Positions 16,118-25,242 of a stretch of 64,000 nucleotides of DNA are shown here, piece after piece. This stretch comes from Pseudomonadaceae bacterium (GTDB taxonomy: Bacteria > Pseudomonadota > Gammaproteobacteria > Pseudomonadales > Pseudomonadaceae). A program made the position numbers and the translations under genes. The stretch lies in NCBI GenBank assembly GCA_900766265.1, contig CAAFUS010000006.1, forward strand, positions 1-64,000. The letters are read 5' to 3'. The notes beneath the pieces are model-generated. The model saw only the letters and a list, made by a program, of their open reading frames with translations, was not told where the DNA came from and searched no databases. How positions within the stretch are numbered: position 1 is the stretch's first letter; each line of letters starts with the position of its first letter.

Positions 16118-18196
16118 TCAGCTTTCGGTGTGTTCTACGGGTTCGATGGTGCCGTCACGGATCACGGCGGCGAATTGCTGCATCAGTTGCTGGACGACCG
16201 GATCGCTCTGAATCGAGCGCTCCGCAGCTCGCTGGCGCTCGATACGGCGCCTGGCGGCCGCCTGGGCGGGGGTCTCCTGCTGCGGCTCCTTGAGCTCGAT
16301 GTCCAGCTGCAGGGTGCGCCCGTGGTACTGGTTGAGCGCATCATTGAAGCGTCGATGCTGAGTCGCGTTGAACAACGCGCTTTGCGCAGGGTCCAGGTGC
16401 ATCAGCCAGCGATCGCCCTCCACCGCCACCAGTGTGCAATTGGCGGCGATGCTGCCAGTCAGGCCACCCAAGCCGAGCTTGGGAAAGAGCTCTAGCCAGT
16501 CGGCGCTCAAGCCGGTGGCAGGGCGCGCGGCCAGTGCAGGCTCGGCTGGTTCAGGCACCTCGCTGATCGGCTCGTCCAGCCCGTCGAGGTAGGCCTCGGC
16601 CTGCGACTCGACGTCGAAATAGTCTTCGTCGGTGATCGGTGGCTCGTCGTCATCGGGCTCGTTGACTAACACCACCGGCGCGTGATGTTCCTCGTCAGAC
16701 GGCGGCGGTACATCCGTCGCGGCTTCGGGGAGCGCAGCGACCGGCGGCGTCGCAGGCGGCTCTTCCCAGGGCAGGTCGACGATCGGCGGATTATCCGTAG
16801 GCGCTTCAGGCTTGGCTGGCGGTGCGATCTCCGGTTGTGGCGGCTCCTGTGCCTCGGCATTCGGCTGGGCGCGCGGAGCCGGCTGATGCGAAGGCTCGGT
16901 CGGAACGCTGGCGACCGGCTCAGCCGCTGGCGGCGCGGCCGGAACCTTCGCAGGCGCTTGCGGCGCCGTCGCTGCGGCTGCCGGCATCGCCACAGGGGAG
17001 GTAGGAGCGACTGGCAGCGGGTTGGCCGCACCGGCCACCTGCCGAGAGGAATCAGGCGTGGCCGGGCTGATTCCTGTCGTCTTTAGCGATGTTCGAGGCG
17101 CATCGTCGCTATCGGCCGGACGGAACGCCAGCATGCGCAGCAGCACCATTTCGAAACCGCTGCGAGGCTCCGGGGCGAGGGGCAGGTCGCGTCTGCCGAT
17201 CAGGCCCATCTGATAGTAAAACTGCACGTCTTCAGCCGGAAGCGCCTGCGCCAGTGCCAAAACACGGTCGCGGTCGCCCTGGCCATTGTCGACAGCCTCG
17301 GGCAGCGCCTGGGCGATGGCGACCCGGTGCAGGACGTTGAGCATCTCGGTGAGCACGCCGGACCAGTCAGGCCCCTGCTCGGCGAGGTGGCGCACCGCAT
17401 CGAGCATCGCGCGCGCATCGCCTTCGAGCAGCGCCTGAAGCACGCCGTAGACCTGCCCGTGATCGAGCGTCCCGAGCATGGCGCGCACATCGGCGGCCAT
17501 CACTCGCCCTTCGCCGAAGGCGATGGCCTGATCGGTCAGGCTCATGGCGTCGCGCATCGAGCCGTCGGCCGCTCGACCGAGCAGCCAGAGCGCGTCCTCC
17601 TCGAAGGGGACCTGCTCTTCGGTGAGCACGTGGGTAAGGTGCTCGACAACCCGCTCGGGCGGCATGTTCTTCAGGGAAAACTGCAGACAGCGCGAGAGGA
17701 TCGTGACCGGCAGCTTCTGCGGGTCAGTGGTGGCCAGCAGGAACTTGACGTGCGGCGGCGGCTCTTCGAGGGTCTTGAGAAGTGCGTTGAACGAGTGCGA
17801 TGAGAGCATGTGCACTTCGTCGATCAGATAAACCTTGTAGCGGCCGCGGCTCGGCGCGTACTGCACGTTGTCCAGCAGCTCGCGGGTGTCCTCGACCTTG
17901 GTGCGGCTCGCCGCGTCCACTTCGATCAGGTCGACGAAGCGTCCCTCGTCGATTTCCCGGCAGACCGAGCACTGTCCGCAGGGCGTCGAGCTGACACCCG
18001 TTTCACAGTTAAGGCATTTGGCGATGATCCGCGCGATGGTGGTCTTGCCGACCCCTCGGGTACCGGTGAACAGATAGGCATGGTGCAGCCGCTGGTTGTC
18101 CAGCGCGTTGATCAGAGCCCGCAGCACATGCGTCTGTCCGACCATTTCTCGGAACGATCGCGGACGCCATTTACGGGCAAGTACCTGATAACTCAT
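16118..18196 (-). CDS. dnaX: DNA polymerase III subunits gamma/tau
   Basis: A 692-residue clamp-loader ATPase. It has the Walker A GTRGVGKT (45-52), a zinc site with Cys64, Cys73, Cys76 and Cys79, Walker B/sensor LIDEVHMLSS and the arginine-finger region ILSRCLQFSLK. A long Pro/Ala-rich linker (about residues 365-560) is followed by the tau C-terminal domain that binds the polymerase alpha subunit. I saw no A-rich slippery heptamer like the E. coli frameshift site, so a separate gamma product is not supported by sequence. First gene of dnaX-ybaB-recR. Confidence 0.97.
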   Translation of the reverse strand: MSYQVLARKWRPRSFREMVGQTHVLRALINALDNQRLHHAYLFTGTRGVGKTTIARIIAKCLNCETGVSSTPCGQCSVCREIDEGRFVDLIEVDAASRTKVEDTRELLDNVQYAPSRGRYKVYLIDEVHMLSSHSFNALLKTLEEPPPHVKFLLATTDPQKLPVTILSRCLQFSLKNMPPERVVEHLTHVLTEEQVPFEEDALWLLGRAADGSMRDAMSLTDQAIAFGEGRVMAADVRAMLGTLDHGQVYGVLQALLEGDARAMLDAVRHLAEQGPDWSGVLTEMLNVLHRVAIAQALPEAVDNGQGDRDRVLALAQALPAEDVQFYYQMGLIGRRDLPLAPEPRSGFEMVLLRMLAFRPADSDDAPRTSLKTTGISPATPDSSRQVAGAANPLPVAPTSPVAMPAAAATAPQAPAKVPAAPPAAEPVASVPTEPSHQPAPRAQPNAEAQEPPQPEIAPPAKPEAPTDNPPIVDLPWEEPPATPPVAALPEAATDVPPPSDEEHHAPVVLVNEPDDDEPPITDEDYFDVESQAEAYLDGLDEPISEVPEPAEPALAARPATGLSADWLELFPKLGLGGLTGSIAANCTLVAVEGDRWLMHLDPAQSALFNATQHRRFNDALNQYHGRTLQLDIELKEPQQETPAQAAARRRIERQRAAERSIQSDPVVQQLMQQFAAVIRDGTIEPVEHTES

Positions 18197-18299
18197 AACA
18201 CCATCGCGGGCTGAAGCGGAGGACTGGTTATGCTAGCGGAGCAGGCGCCAAAATGCATCCGATCTGCGCCCGACCGGCCGAGCACAGGTCGACGCCACA

Positions 18300-19442
18300 C
18301 TAGATCAGCGAAGCACCCAACGCTCGCACGACTCGCTCGACGGCCGGATTGTCGCCGTCGACGTGGACGCGCAACCCGTCGATTTCCCGCCTGACCGGAT
18401 AACGCTTGCGCAGCTCGTCGAAGGCTGCCCTACGACTGGCCTCGTCGCCGGACAGACTGCGGCGAAAATCGGCGTCGTCACGGCGCGGGTCATAGACCGC
18501 GCGGCACAGGGTGGACAGCACCTCACGTGGATCGGCGATGGCGGCGAAGCTCAGGCTGCGCAGCCCAGGCGCGGGCATCAACGCCTCCAGGCTGGCGCCG
18601 GGCGTCAGCCCCCGGACCGCGCAGAACGCCTGGTGAATCTGCGCGGTGCCACGCAGCTTGCCTTCGAGGCTGTAGCCGGCGATATGGGGCGTGGCGATCT
18701 GGCAGCATGCGGCCAGTTCGACATCGACCTGGGGCTCGCCCTCCCAGACGTCCAGTACCACCTGCAAGTCAACGCCACCTTCGAGCTTGCGCAGCAGCGC
18801 CGCATTGTCGACCACCGCGCCACGACTGGCGTTGATCAGCCAGGCGCCCGGCTGGAGGCGATCGAGCTCGGCATCGCCGAGCAGATGAAAGGTGGCGAAC
18901 GCGCCCTCAGCCTGGAGCGGCGTGTGCAGGCTGATGACGTCGCACTCGTCCAGAACCTGCTCCAGCGCCACGAAACCGCCCGCCTCACGTGCGGCCCGGG
19001 GCGGATCGCAGACCTGCACCGACCAGCCCAGGCCGCGCAGCACCTCTACCAGCCGACCGCCGACCTCCCCCGCACCCACCACCCCATAACGGCGTGTAGC
19101 CGGATCCACTCCGGCGCGCTCGGCAAGCGCGAGAATGCTGCCGAGGACATAGTCCACGACGCCGCGCGCATTGCAGCCTGGCGCGCTGGCCCAGTCGATC
19201 CCGACGCGCTCGAAATGCTCGAGGTCCAGGTGATCGGTGCCGATGGTACAGGTACCGACGAAACGCACCGCCGAGCCTTCCAGCAGGTCGCGATCGACCC
19301 GTGTCACCGAGCGGACCAGCAGCACATCGGCGCGTTCGACGGCCGCGCGATTGATCGCCCGCCCGGGCATGCGGCGGATCTCCCCGAACTCGCCGAAAAA
19401 GGCGTCGACCAGGGGAATGTTTTCGTCAGCGAGAATATGCAC
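18300..19442 (-). CDS. pdxB: erythronate-4-phosphate dehydrogenase
   Basis: A 380-residue D-2-hydroxyacid dehydrogenase for the second step of the DXP-dependent pyridoxal-phosphate route. It has the NAD motif GVVGAGEVGGRL, substrate/catalytic NASRGAVVDN, and TPHIAGYSLEGKLRGTAQ, the PdxB-specific region with the catalytic His. The DUF3410 dimerisation tail follows. The start is assigned to GTG at 19442, with AGGAG 6 nt upstream and a product MHILADENIP that aligns with the P. aeruginosa N-terminus as I remember it. The longer upstream frame runs into the MATE promoter region. Confidence 0.95.
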   Translation of the reverse strand: MHILADENIPLVDAFFGEFGEIRRMPGRAINRAAVERADVLLVRSVTRVDRDLLEGSAVRFVGTCTIGTDHLDLEHFERVGIDWASAPGCNARGVVDYVLGSILALAERAGVDPATRRYGVVGAGEVGGRLVEVLRGLGWSVQVCDPPRAAREAGGFVALEQVLDECDVISLHTPLQAEGAFATFHLLGDAELDRLQPGAWLINASRGAVVDNAALLRKLEGGVDLQVVLDVWEGEPQVDVELAACCQIATPHIAGYSLEGKLRGTAQIHQAFCAVRGLTPGASLEALMPAPGLRSLSFAAIADPREVLSTLCRAVYDPRRDDADFRRSLSGDEASRRAAFDELRKRYPVRREIDGLRVHVDGDNPAVERVVRALGASLI

Positions 19443-19556
19443 GCGCAGCTCCTGAGGGGGGTCGGCCGGCCATTCTAGCAAAGGCACCATACGGCTTCCG
19501 GGTCCTCGCGCCGGCGCGTAGACTTGCCGTCCATTTGTATACAACCGGACACCGCA

Positions 19557-20948
19557 ATGCCCACGCAGCCCCGACTCGGGCGTGTACTCAGCGAACTGCG
19601 TACCCTCTTCGTCCTCGCCTTCCCGATCATGATCGCCCAGCTGGCGCATACCGCCATGGGCTTCGTCGATACCGTGATGGCCGGCCGCGTCAGCGCGTCG
19701 GACCTGGCCGCCGTGGCGCTCGGCAACTCGCTCTGGGTTCCGGTTTTCCTGCTGATGACGGGCGTTATCCTGGCCACCACGCCCAACGTGGCCCAGCGCT
19801 TCGGCGCTGACCAGCAGGAGCAGATCGGCCCACTGGTGCGCCAGGCGCTGTGGATGGGCCTCGGGGTGGGTGCGCTCTGTGCGGTGGCGCTATGGAATGC
19901 CAGGCCGATCCTGGACCTGATGCGCGTCGAACCGGCGCTGGTCGAACCTTCTATCGCTTACCTTCGTGCCGTCGCCTGCGGCTTTCCCGCTGCGGCGCTG
20001 TATCAGGTGCTGCGCTGTTTCAGCGACGGGCTCGGACGGACCCTGCCGGCGATGAAGATCGGCATTTTCGGGCTGCTGCTTAACATCCCGCTCAACTACA
20101 TCTTCATCCACGGCAAGCTCGGGCTGCCGGCCATGGGCGGGGTCGGCTGCGGCTGGGCCACCGCGATCGTGATGTGCTGCATGTTTTTGGGCATGCTGTT
20201 CCATGTCAGCCGTGAGGAACACTATCGAGCCAGCGAGCTGTTCGTGCGTTTCGAATGGCCACGGTGGCAACCCATCGGGCGCCTGCTTTCGGTCGGCGTG
20301 CCGATCGGCGTGGCAGTCTTCGCCGAAGCCAGCATCTTTTCGGTGATCGCGCTGCTGATCGGCGGCCTTGGCGCCGAGGTCGTGGCTGGCCATCAGATCG
20401 CGCTCAACTTCACCTCGCTTATCTTCATGATCCCCCTGTCGCTGGGCATCGCCGTCACTGTCAGGGTCGGCCAGTCACTGGGCCGCGGCGCGCCGCGCGA
20501 CGCTCGTTTCGTCGCCGGCGTGGGCATTGGCGCCGCGCTGATCTACGCTTGTTTCTCGGCGAGTTCGATGCTCCTGCTCAACGAGCAGATTCCCCGCTTC
20601 TACACGGCGGACCCGGTCGTCATCGCGGTGGCCGCCAGCCTGTTCTACTACGCCGCGCTGTTCCAGTTCTCCGACGTGGTCCAGGTGACCGCCGCCAGCG
20701 CCCTGCGCGGTTATCAGGACACCCGCATGACCATGGTTTTCACCCTGTTCGCCTACTGGGGAATCGGTCTACCCATCGGTTACCTGCTGGGCCTGACGGA
20801 CTGGCTCGGCGAGCCGAGCGGCCCGAAGGGCCTGTGGCAGGGGCTGATCGCCGGACTCAGCTGTGCGGCGATCCTGCTCAGCGTCCGCCTGGCACGAAGC
20901 GCAAGACGGGAGATCCGTCGCGCCCGCCAGTCCCGGGCCGAGGCCTGA
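19557..20948 (+). CDS. MATE-family multidrug efflux transporter (NorM/PmpM type)
   Basis: A 463-residue protein of about 12 membrane spans. The repeated MatE halves begin FPIMIAQLAHTAMGFVDTVMAGRVS and SVGVPIGVAVFAEASIFSVIALLIGG, with the conserved VAGHQIALNFTSLIFMIPLSLG. Such proteins expel cationic drugs and dyes in exchange for H+ or Na+. Start chosen at MPTQPRLGRV; an in-frame ATG 33 nt upstream is possible. It is divergent from pdxB across 114 nt and convergent with the next gene (3 nt between stops). Confidence 0.92.
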   Translation: MPTQPRLGRVLSELRTLFVLAFPIMIAQLAHTAMGFVDTVMAGRVSASDLAAVALGNSLWVPVFLLMTGVILATTPNVAQRFGADQQEQIGPLVRQALWMGLGVGALCAVALWNARPILDLMRVEPALVEPSIAYLRAVACGFPAAALYQVLRCFSDGLGRTLPAMKIGIFGLLLNIPLNYIFIHGKLGLPAMGGVGCGWATAIVMCCMFLGMLFHVSREEHYRASELFVRFEWPRWQPIGRLLSVGVPIGVAVFAEASIFSVIALLIGGLGAEVVAGHQIALNFTSLIFMIPLSLGIAVTVRVGQSLGRGAPRDARFVAGVGIGAALIYACFSASSMLLLNEQIPRFYTADPVVIAVAASLFYYAALFQFSDVVQVTAASALRGYQDTRMTMVFTLFAYWGIGLPIGYLLGLTDWLGEPSGPKGLWQGLIAGLSCAAILLSVRLARSARREIRRARQSRAEA

Positions 20949-20951
20949 GCC

Positions 20952-21707
20952 TCAGCCCTTGTAAGCGAGCAGCACCGCGCTCGCCACCAGAAACCCACTG
21001 AACAGGACGCGCAGCAGGCGCTCGGGCAACGCGTGGGCGAGCCGCACGCCAAGACTGATGCTCAGCAGGCCGCCCAGAGCCAGCGGCAGCCCGAGCCACC
21101 AGTCGACCTGGCCGTGCATGGCGTACGTTACCAACGTCACGCCGGTGCTCGGCGCGGCCAGCGCCAGCGATAGCCCTTGCGCGACGACCTGGCTGGTGCC
21201 GAACACGCTGGTCAGCACTGGCGTGGCGAGCACCGCACCACCGACGCCGAACAGCCCGCCCAGCGACCCCGCACCCGCCCCCAGCAGGCCGAGCCAGGGC
21301 CAGGGATACCTCAACTCGGTACCACCGGACTGATGACGCAGGAAGGCGCGAAGCAAGGTGTAGGCGGCTAGCGCCAACAGAAAACCAACGAAGGCCATGC
21401 GCATGCGGCCCGCATCCAGCGACACAGCCACAGCCGCGCCGATGATGGCGAAGGCGAAACTGGTAATCGCCAAGGCGCCGGCGTGACGGAAGTCGATGCG
21501 GTTGCGCTGGTGATAACGCCAGACCGCCAGCAGCACGTTGGGCACCACCATCACCAGGGCAGTACCCTGGGCCAGTTGCTGATCGAGGCCGAACAGCACG
21601 CCCAGCACTGGGATGGCGATCAACCCGCCACCGATGCCGAACAGCCCTCCCAGCGTACCCAGCACCAGACCCAGGACGACGTCCAGCGCGAACTCCATGA
21701 TCGACAT
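20952..21707 (-). CDS. TauE/SafE-family membrane permease
   Basis: A 251-residue, eight-span putative anion (sulfite/organosulfonate) exporter of the TauE/SafE family. Each half carries the family glycine motif: LGTLGGLFGIGGGLIAIPVL and AGSLGGLFGVGGAVLATPVL. The start is placed at MSIMEFALDV (21707); MEFALDV at 21698 is also possible. It is divergent from a LysR regulator that probably controls it, with a palindrome in the 102-nt spacer. Confidence 0.88.
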   Translation of the reverse strand: MSIMEFALDVVLGLVLGTLGGLFGIGGGLIAIPVLGVLFGLDQQLAQGTALVMVVPNVLLAVWRYHQRNRIDFRHAGALAITSFAFAIIGAAVAVSLDAGRMRMAFVGFLLALAAYTLLRAFLRHQSGGTELRYPWPWLGLLGAGAGSLGGLFGVGGAVLATPVLTSVFGTSQVVAQGLSLALAAPSTGVTLVTYAMHGQVDWWLGLPLALGGLLSISLGVRLAHALPERLLRVLFSGFLVASAVLLAYKG

Positions 21708-21783
21708 GCCACACTCCACTTGACGAAAGGCGACATGCTACGAGCCTTGGACTGGCACCGAAACGCATAGCCACGCACAATGG

Positions 21784-21802
21784 CTTTGCATGAAACGCAA
21801 AG
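21784..21802. promoter_or_regulatory. CTTTGC-N7-GCAAAG palindrome in the tauE-like/lysR divergent spacer
   Basis: Perfect 6-bp arms CTTTGC (21784-21789) and GCAAAG (21797-21802) are separated by 7 nt, a dyad of the T-N11-A class typical of LysR-regulator operators. It ends 7 nt before the regulator's ATG at 21810, so it probably also mediates autoregulation. Confidence 0.6.
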
Positions 21803-21809
21803 GCCAACA

Positions 21810-22766
21810 ATGCAGTCAGACCACCTTTCCGATCAGCTCAGCCTATTTCTCGCAGTTCTGGAAAGTGGAAGCTTCTCCAGCGCGGCCCGCCAGCAGGCCT
21901 TGACGCCCTCCTCCGTCGCGCGGCGCATCGATGCGCTGGAGGCGACCCTCGGCTGCCGGCTGGTCAGTCGCAATACCCATGCGGTACGCGCGACGGCTGC
22001 GGGGCTGGCCTTCGCCGAACGTGCCCGGCGCATCCTGCAGGAACTGCAGCTGGCGAGGGCCGAGGCCGCCGCCCACGGCAGCTCACCGGAGGGCCGCATC
22101 CGCATCGATGCACCGGCGCCCTTCGGCCGGCGGCACCTGGCGCCGGCGGTTGCTGAGTTCCTCGGCGCCTATCCGGGCGTCGATATCCAGCTGCGCCTGA
22201 TCGATAGCTTCATTGATCTGCAAGGCGAGCACCTGGGCGAAGTGGACCTGGTCCTGCGCATCGGTCCGCTGGCCGACACCCGCCTGGTGGCCACGCCGCT
22301 GGCGCCAATGGTTCGGGTGGTGTGCGCGAGCCCCGACTACCTGCAACGCCGCGGCGTGCCGCTGACGCCGGCGGAACTGCCCGAGCACGACGGGCTGGAC
22401 TGGGACAGCCCGGCGCCCCCGCACGCCTGGCGTTTCGAGCACGAAGGACGCAGTCGCCTGCTGCGGCCGCGGCGCCTGCGCATGGTGGCGAACAACGCCG
22501 AGGCGCTGCTCTGCGGCGTACGCGCCGGCCTCGGTATCGCCCATCTGCCGACCTGGTTGATCAGCGACCAGCTGCAGGCTGGCGAACTGCAGGCGCTGTT
22601 CTGTGAGAACGGCCTGCCCGCGCCGGAACCGAGCGGCATCTACGCGCTGCGCCTGACGCGGGAGGCCGATTCGCGCACCCGCCTGCTGCTTGAGTTCCTG
22701 AAAAGCCGGTTCGGCCCGACCGCTCCCTGGGACCTGGCGCTGCAGAGCCGTTTCGGGCAGCGCTGA
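21810..22766 (+). CDS. LysR-family transcriptional regulator
   Basis: A 318-residue regulator. The N-terminal winged helix-turn-helix (LFLAVLESGSFSSAARQQALTPSSVARRIDALE) is followed by a type 2 periplasmic-binding-like effector domain with HGSSPEGRIRIDAPAPFGRRHLAPAV and VRAGLGIAHLPTWLI. The pattern is closest to the CrgA/DmlR-like branch. Start at 21810 (MQSDHLSDQL) rather than 21780, because the latter would translate across the putative operator. Effector unknown; target probably the divergent permease. Confidence 0.88.
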   Translation: MQSDHLSDQLSLFLAVLESGSFSSAARQQALTPSSVARRIDALEATLGCRLVSRNTHAVRATAAGLAFAERARRILQELQLARAEAAAHGSSPEGRIRIDAPAPFGRRHLAPAVAEFLGAYPGVDIQLRLIDSFIDLQGEHLGEVDLVLRIGPLADTRLVATPLAPMVRVVCASPDYLQRRGVPLTPAELPEHDGLDWDSPAPPHAWRFEHEGRSRLLRPRRLRMVANNAEALLCGVRAGLGIAHLPTWLISDQLQAGELQALFCENGLPAPEPSGIYALRLTREADSRTRLLLEFLKSRFGPTAPWDLALQSRFGQR

Positions 22767-22773
22767 GGCTCGG

Positions 22774-23106
22774 CTAGACGTTGATTTCCTGGGTCACGCC
22801 CCAGCCGTCCAGCACGCCCCCCAGGGGCTCCACCAGCTCTTCGAGGTCCTGCTCGAAGTCGTCGATGCCGTTATGGGTGGCGTACATCACCTTGCTCACC
22901 TGGAGGCTCCAGGCCCCATCGTCCCGGGCCGAAATCTGCGCATTGGTGGACTCGCCGCGGAACTTGCTCGCCGCAAGGCGTGCGCGATCCTCGTCGGGAA
23001 AGATGGCGTAGAACTCGATGGGGTGAACCCGGGCAAAGTCGAATCCGCCCTCCTTCATCCTGCGCAATACGCTGCTGCTGATGTCCTCTTGGAAGGTAGT
23101 ACTCAT
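22774..23106 (-). CDS. RraB-like (regulator of RNase E activity B) protein
   Basis: A 110-residue soluble acidic protein. The PIEFYAIFPDEDRARLAASKF stretch and the terminal GVLDGWGVTQEINV match the ferredoxin-like RraB/DUF695 fold, in which the WGV segment near the end is conserved. RraB proteins bind RNase E and remodel degradosome activity in enterobacteria; whether this homologue does so in a pseudomonad is inferred. Start at MSTTFQEDIS (23106); an in-frame start two codons upstream exists. Convergent with the LysR gene. Confidence 0.75.
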   Translation of the reverse strand: MSTTFQEDISSSVLRRMKEGGFDFARVHPIEFYAIFPDEDRARLAASKFRGESTNAQISARDDGAWSLQVSKVMYATHNGIDDFEQDLEELVEPLGGVLDGWGVTQEINV

Positions 23107-23310
23107 GATCAACCTCCTCGGGCTTGGCTAAGACGCGCCTCCTGACTCTATGCCTGCAGACGTCGGCTGTCGCCTGGAAAGACCGCCGATGCGCAGCCAC
23201 GACTCGACATTCCAGGCAGGGCCGGCGGCGCTGGTATACGAGTTCTGAGGGGTACAGGCCGATGGAAGTTCGAACGAAGCGTGTCCGCAATGCACGCGCC
23301 GCGGGCGGCT

Positions 23311-23331
23311 GCGGGGCCGGCGAGGCCCCGC
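23311..23331 (-). terminator. perfect hairpin downstream of speE
   Basis: GCGGGGCC (23311-23318) pairs with GGCCCCGC (23324-23331) around a 5-nt loop, ending 8 nt past the speE stop. There is no T-tract, so it may need Rho or serve as a 3'-end stabiliser. The rest of the 233-nt spacer to the RraB-like gene holds nothing I can identify. Confidence 0.5.
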
Positions 23332-23339
23332 TAGAGGGT

Positions 23340-24200
23340 TCAGCTGTTGCTGGACTTGTTGATCGCCTGCAGCACGTACTGCGGCAGGGCAAAGGCACCC
23401 TGGTGAATTTCCGGGTTGTAGTAGCGGGTCACGATCGCGCTGCCAGCGAAGCGCTGCCGGAGCACTTCGAGCGACAGCTTGCGCGCCTGGCCATCGCATG
23501 CACCCCAGGCGAAGGTCATGGCGCCGCCGATGTAGGTCGGTACCGCCGCCTGGTAGAAATGCCAGTCAGCGAACAGGCCGTTCATCCTGCGGGCGGTGGT
23601 CTGTACCTCGGCCAACTGCATGAACGGCGTGCCGTTCTGGGTCACCAAGATGCCGCCGTCGGCCAGACAGCGACGGCAGGCCTGGTAGAAGTTTTCAGAG
23701 AACAGCACTTCGCCTGGACCGATGGGATCGGTGGAGTCGGAGATGATCACGTCAAACTTCTGGTCGGTGGTAGCGACGAAACGCATGCCGTCGTCGATCA
23801 CCAGGTTCAGCCGCGGATCGTCGAATGCGCCACGGGAATGGTTGGGCAGGAAGGTCTTGCACATATCCACCACCGTGCCGTCGATCTCGACCATGGTGAT
23901 GTGCTCGACGCTATCGTGCTTGGCGACCTCGCGCAGCATTCCGCCGTCGCCGCCACCGATGATCAGCACCCTCCGGGCCAGCCCGTGGGCGAGGATTGGC
24001 ACGTGGGTGAGCATCTCGTGGTAGATGAACTCGTCGGCTTCGGTGGTTTGGATGACACCGTCGAGCGCCATCACGCGCCCCATGCGGGCATTCTCGAAGA
24101 TCACCAGGTGTTGATGTTCGGTGCGCACCTCGTGCAGTAACCGGTCCATGCGAAACCGCTGGCCATAACCCTCGTAGAGAGTTTCCTGATAATCGCTCAT
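23340..24200 (-). CDS. speE: spermidine synthase (polyamine aminopropyltransferase)
   Basis: A 286-residue aminopropyltransferase that makes spermidine from putrescine and decarboxylated S-adenosylmethionine, releasing 5'-methylthioadenosine. Diagnostic motifs are GRVMALDGVIQTTEADEFIYHEML, the nucleotide loop VLIIGGGDGGMLREV, MVEIDGTVVDMC and the catalytic segment IISDSTDPIGPGE. Length is normal. Its by-product feeds the methionine-salvage genes at 26337-28323, which are near it here as in P. aeruginosa. Confidence 0.97.
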   Translation of the reverse strand: MSDYQETLYEGYGQRFRMDRLLHEVRTEHQHLVIFENARMGRVMALDGVIQTTEADEFIYHEMLTHVPILAHGLARRVLIIGGGDGGMLREVAKHDSVEHITMVEIDGTVVDMCKTFLPNHSRGAFDDPRLNLVIDDGMRFVATTDQKFDVIISDSTDPIGPGEVLFSENFYQACRRCLADGGILVTQNGTPFMQLAEVQTTARRMNGLFADWHFYQAAVPTYIGGAMTFAWGACDGQARKLSLEVLRQRFAGSAIVTRYYNPEIHQGAFALPQYVLQAINKSSNS

Positions 24201-24359
24201 GGGGGTCGATCTCCGCTGGCTGACGATGGAGGGCGACGCGTTTGCCGCCCTGGAAAAGGGCCGCGCATTCTACGTCGCCTTAGATGACAGGTGAAACCTC
24301 GCCGCTTTGAAAGCGCTGGCCGACGCGACAGGACCTTCCCGAGCGATTATGGTCTAGGC

Positions 24360-25241
24360 ATGAGTGAGCCGATCGTCATACCTCTGCCCTATCGCCCGCC
24401 GTGGGAATGGGCGCAGTTTCACGAGCATTTCGCCCTGCGCCTGCTGCCGGGCGTCGAAGCACTGGATGAAGCGCGCTACAGCCGCAACTTCCGCCTGGGC
24501 GAGGTTCGCGGCTGGTTCAGCGTCCGCCCGCTGCCCGAGCGCGACGCCCTGGAGCTGACCCTGAGCGCTTCGGCCGCCAGCGTGCGCGAGCTCCTGGCCG
24601 CCCACGTACGCAAGATGTTCGACCTCGACACCGACCCGCAGACGCTGCTTCGGCACTTCGCCCAGGACGACGCGATCGGCCCTCTGATAGCCGCTAGACC
24701 CTCGCTACGTCTTCCGGCGGCGTTCGATCCGTTCGAGCAGGCGGTTCGGGCGATCATCAACCAGCAAGTCTCGATCAAGGCGGCGGTCACCATCACCCGT
24801 CGCCTCGTCGAGCGCCTCGGCGAGCCCCAGCTCGACCCGGGGATGCCGATGCTGGACCGGCTGTTCCCGACCCCCGATGCCATCGCCGGCGCGACGCTGG
24901 ACAGTATCGGCATGCCCGCCAAACGACTGGCCGCGCTGCAGCGCTTCGCCGCCAGTGTTGCCCAGGGGGCGCTCGAACTGCATGTCGAAGACGGTGCCGA
25001 TGCGCTGGTGGCCCGCCTGTGCGAACTGCCCGGTATCGGGCCCTGGACGGCGCAATACATCGCCCTGCGCGGCTTCGGCGAAGCGGACGCCTTTCCGGCC
25101 GCCGACCTGGGACTGCTCAAGGCTCCGACGTGGGGGCCAGGGGGCATTGGCGCCAAGGCCCTGGCCAGGCGAGCCGAAGCCTGGCGCCCCTGGCGTGCCT
25201 ATGCCGCGATCCACCTCTGGCGCAACTACGCAGGCCGATGA
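24360..25241 (+). CDS. DNA-3-methyladenine glycosylase II family (AlkA-like)
   Basis: A 293-residue base-excision glycosylase. An AlkA N-terminal domain is followed by the HhH-GPD core: FEQAVRAIINQQVSIKAAVTITRRLVE, hairpin LCELPGIGPWTAQYIALRGFGE and the catalytic Asp in AFPAADLGLLKA. It removes alkylated purines. The start at 24360 (MSEPIVIPLP) is chosen because an ATG 69 nt upstream would add an Arg-rich segment unlike the family. Convergent with the histidine phosphatase (1 nt between stops). Confidence 0.92.
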   Translation: MSEPIVIPLPYRPPWEWAQFHEHFALRLLPGVEALDEARYSRNFRLGEVRGWFSVRPLPERDALELTLSASAASVRELLAAHVRKMFDLDTDPQTLLRHFAQDDAIGPLIAARPSLRLPAAFDPFEQAVRAIINQQVSIKAAVTITRRLVERLGEPQLDPGMPMLDRLFPTPDAIAGATLDSIGMPAKRLAALQRFAASVAQGALELHVEDGADALVARLCELPGIGPWTAQYIALRGFGEADAFPAADLGLLKAPTWGPGGIGAKALARRAEAWRPWRAYAAIHLWRNYAGR

Positions 25242-25242
25242 C

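Noticed and set aside
16118..18196. Programmed frameshift in dnaX giving gamma
   Set aside because: No A-rich slippery heptamer followed by a stem is seen near the expected domain border; the linker is GC-rich.
18197..18299. Possible 4.5S (ffs) RNA upstream of dnaX
   Set aside because: The SRP RNA core (GGTCAGG...GGAAGCAGC) is not found on either strand of this spacer.
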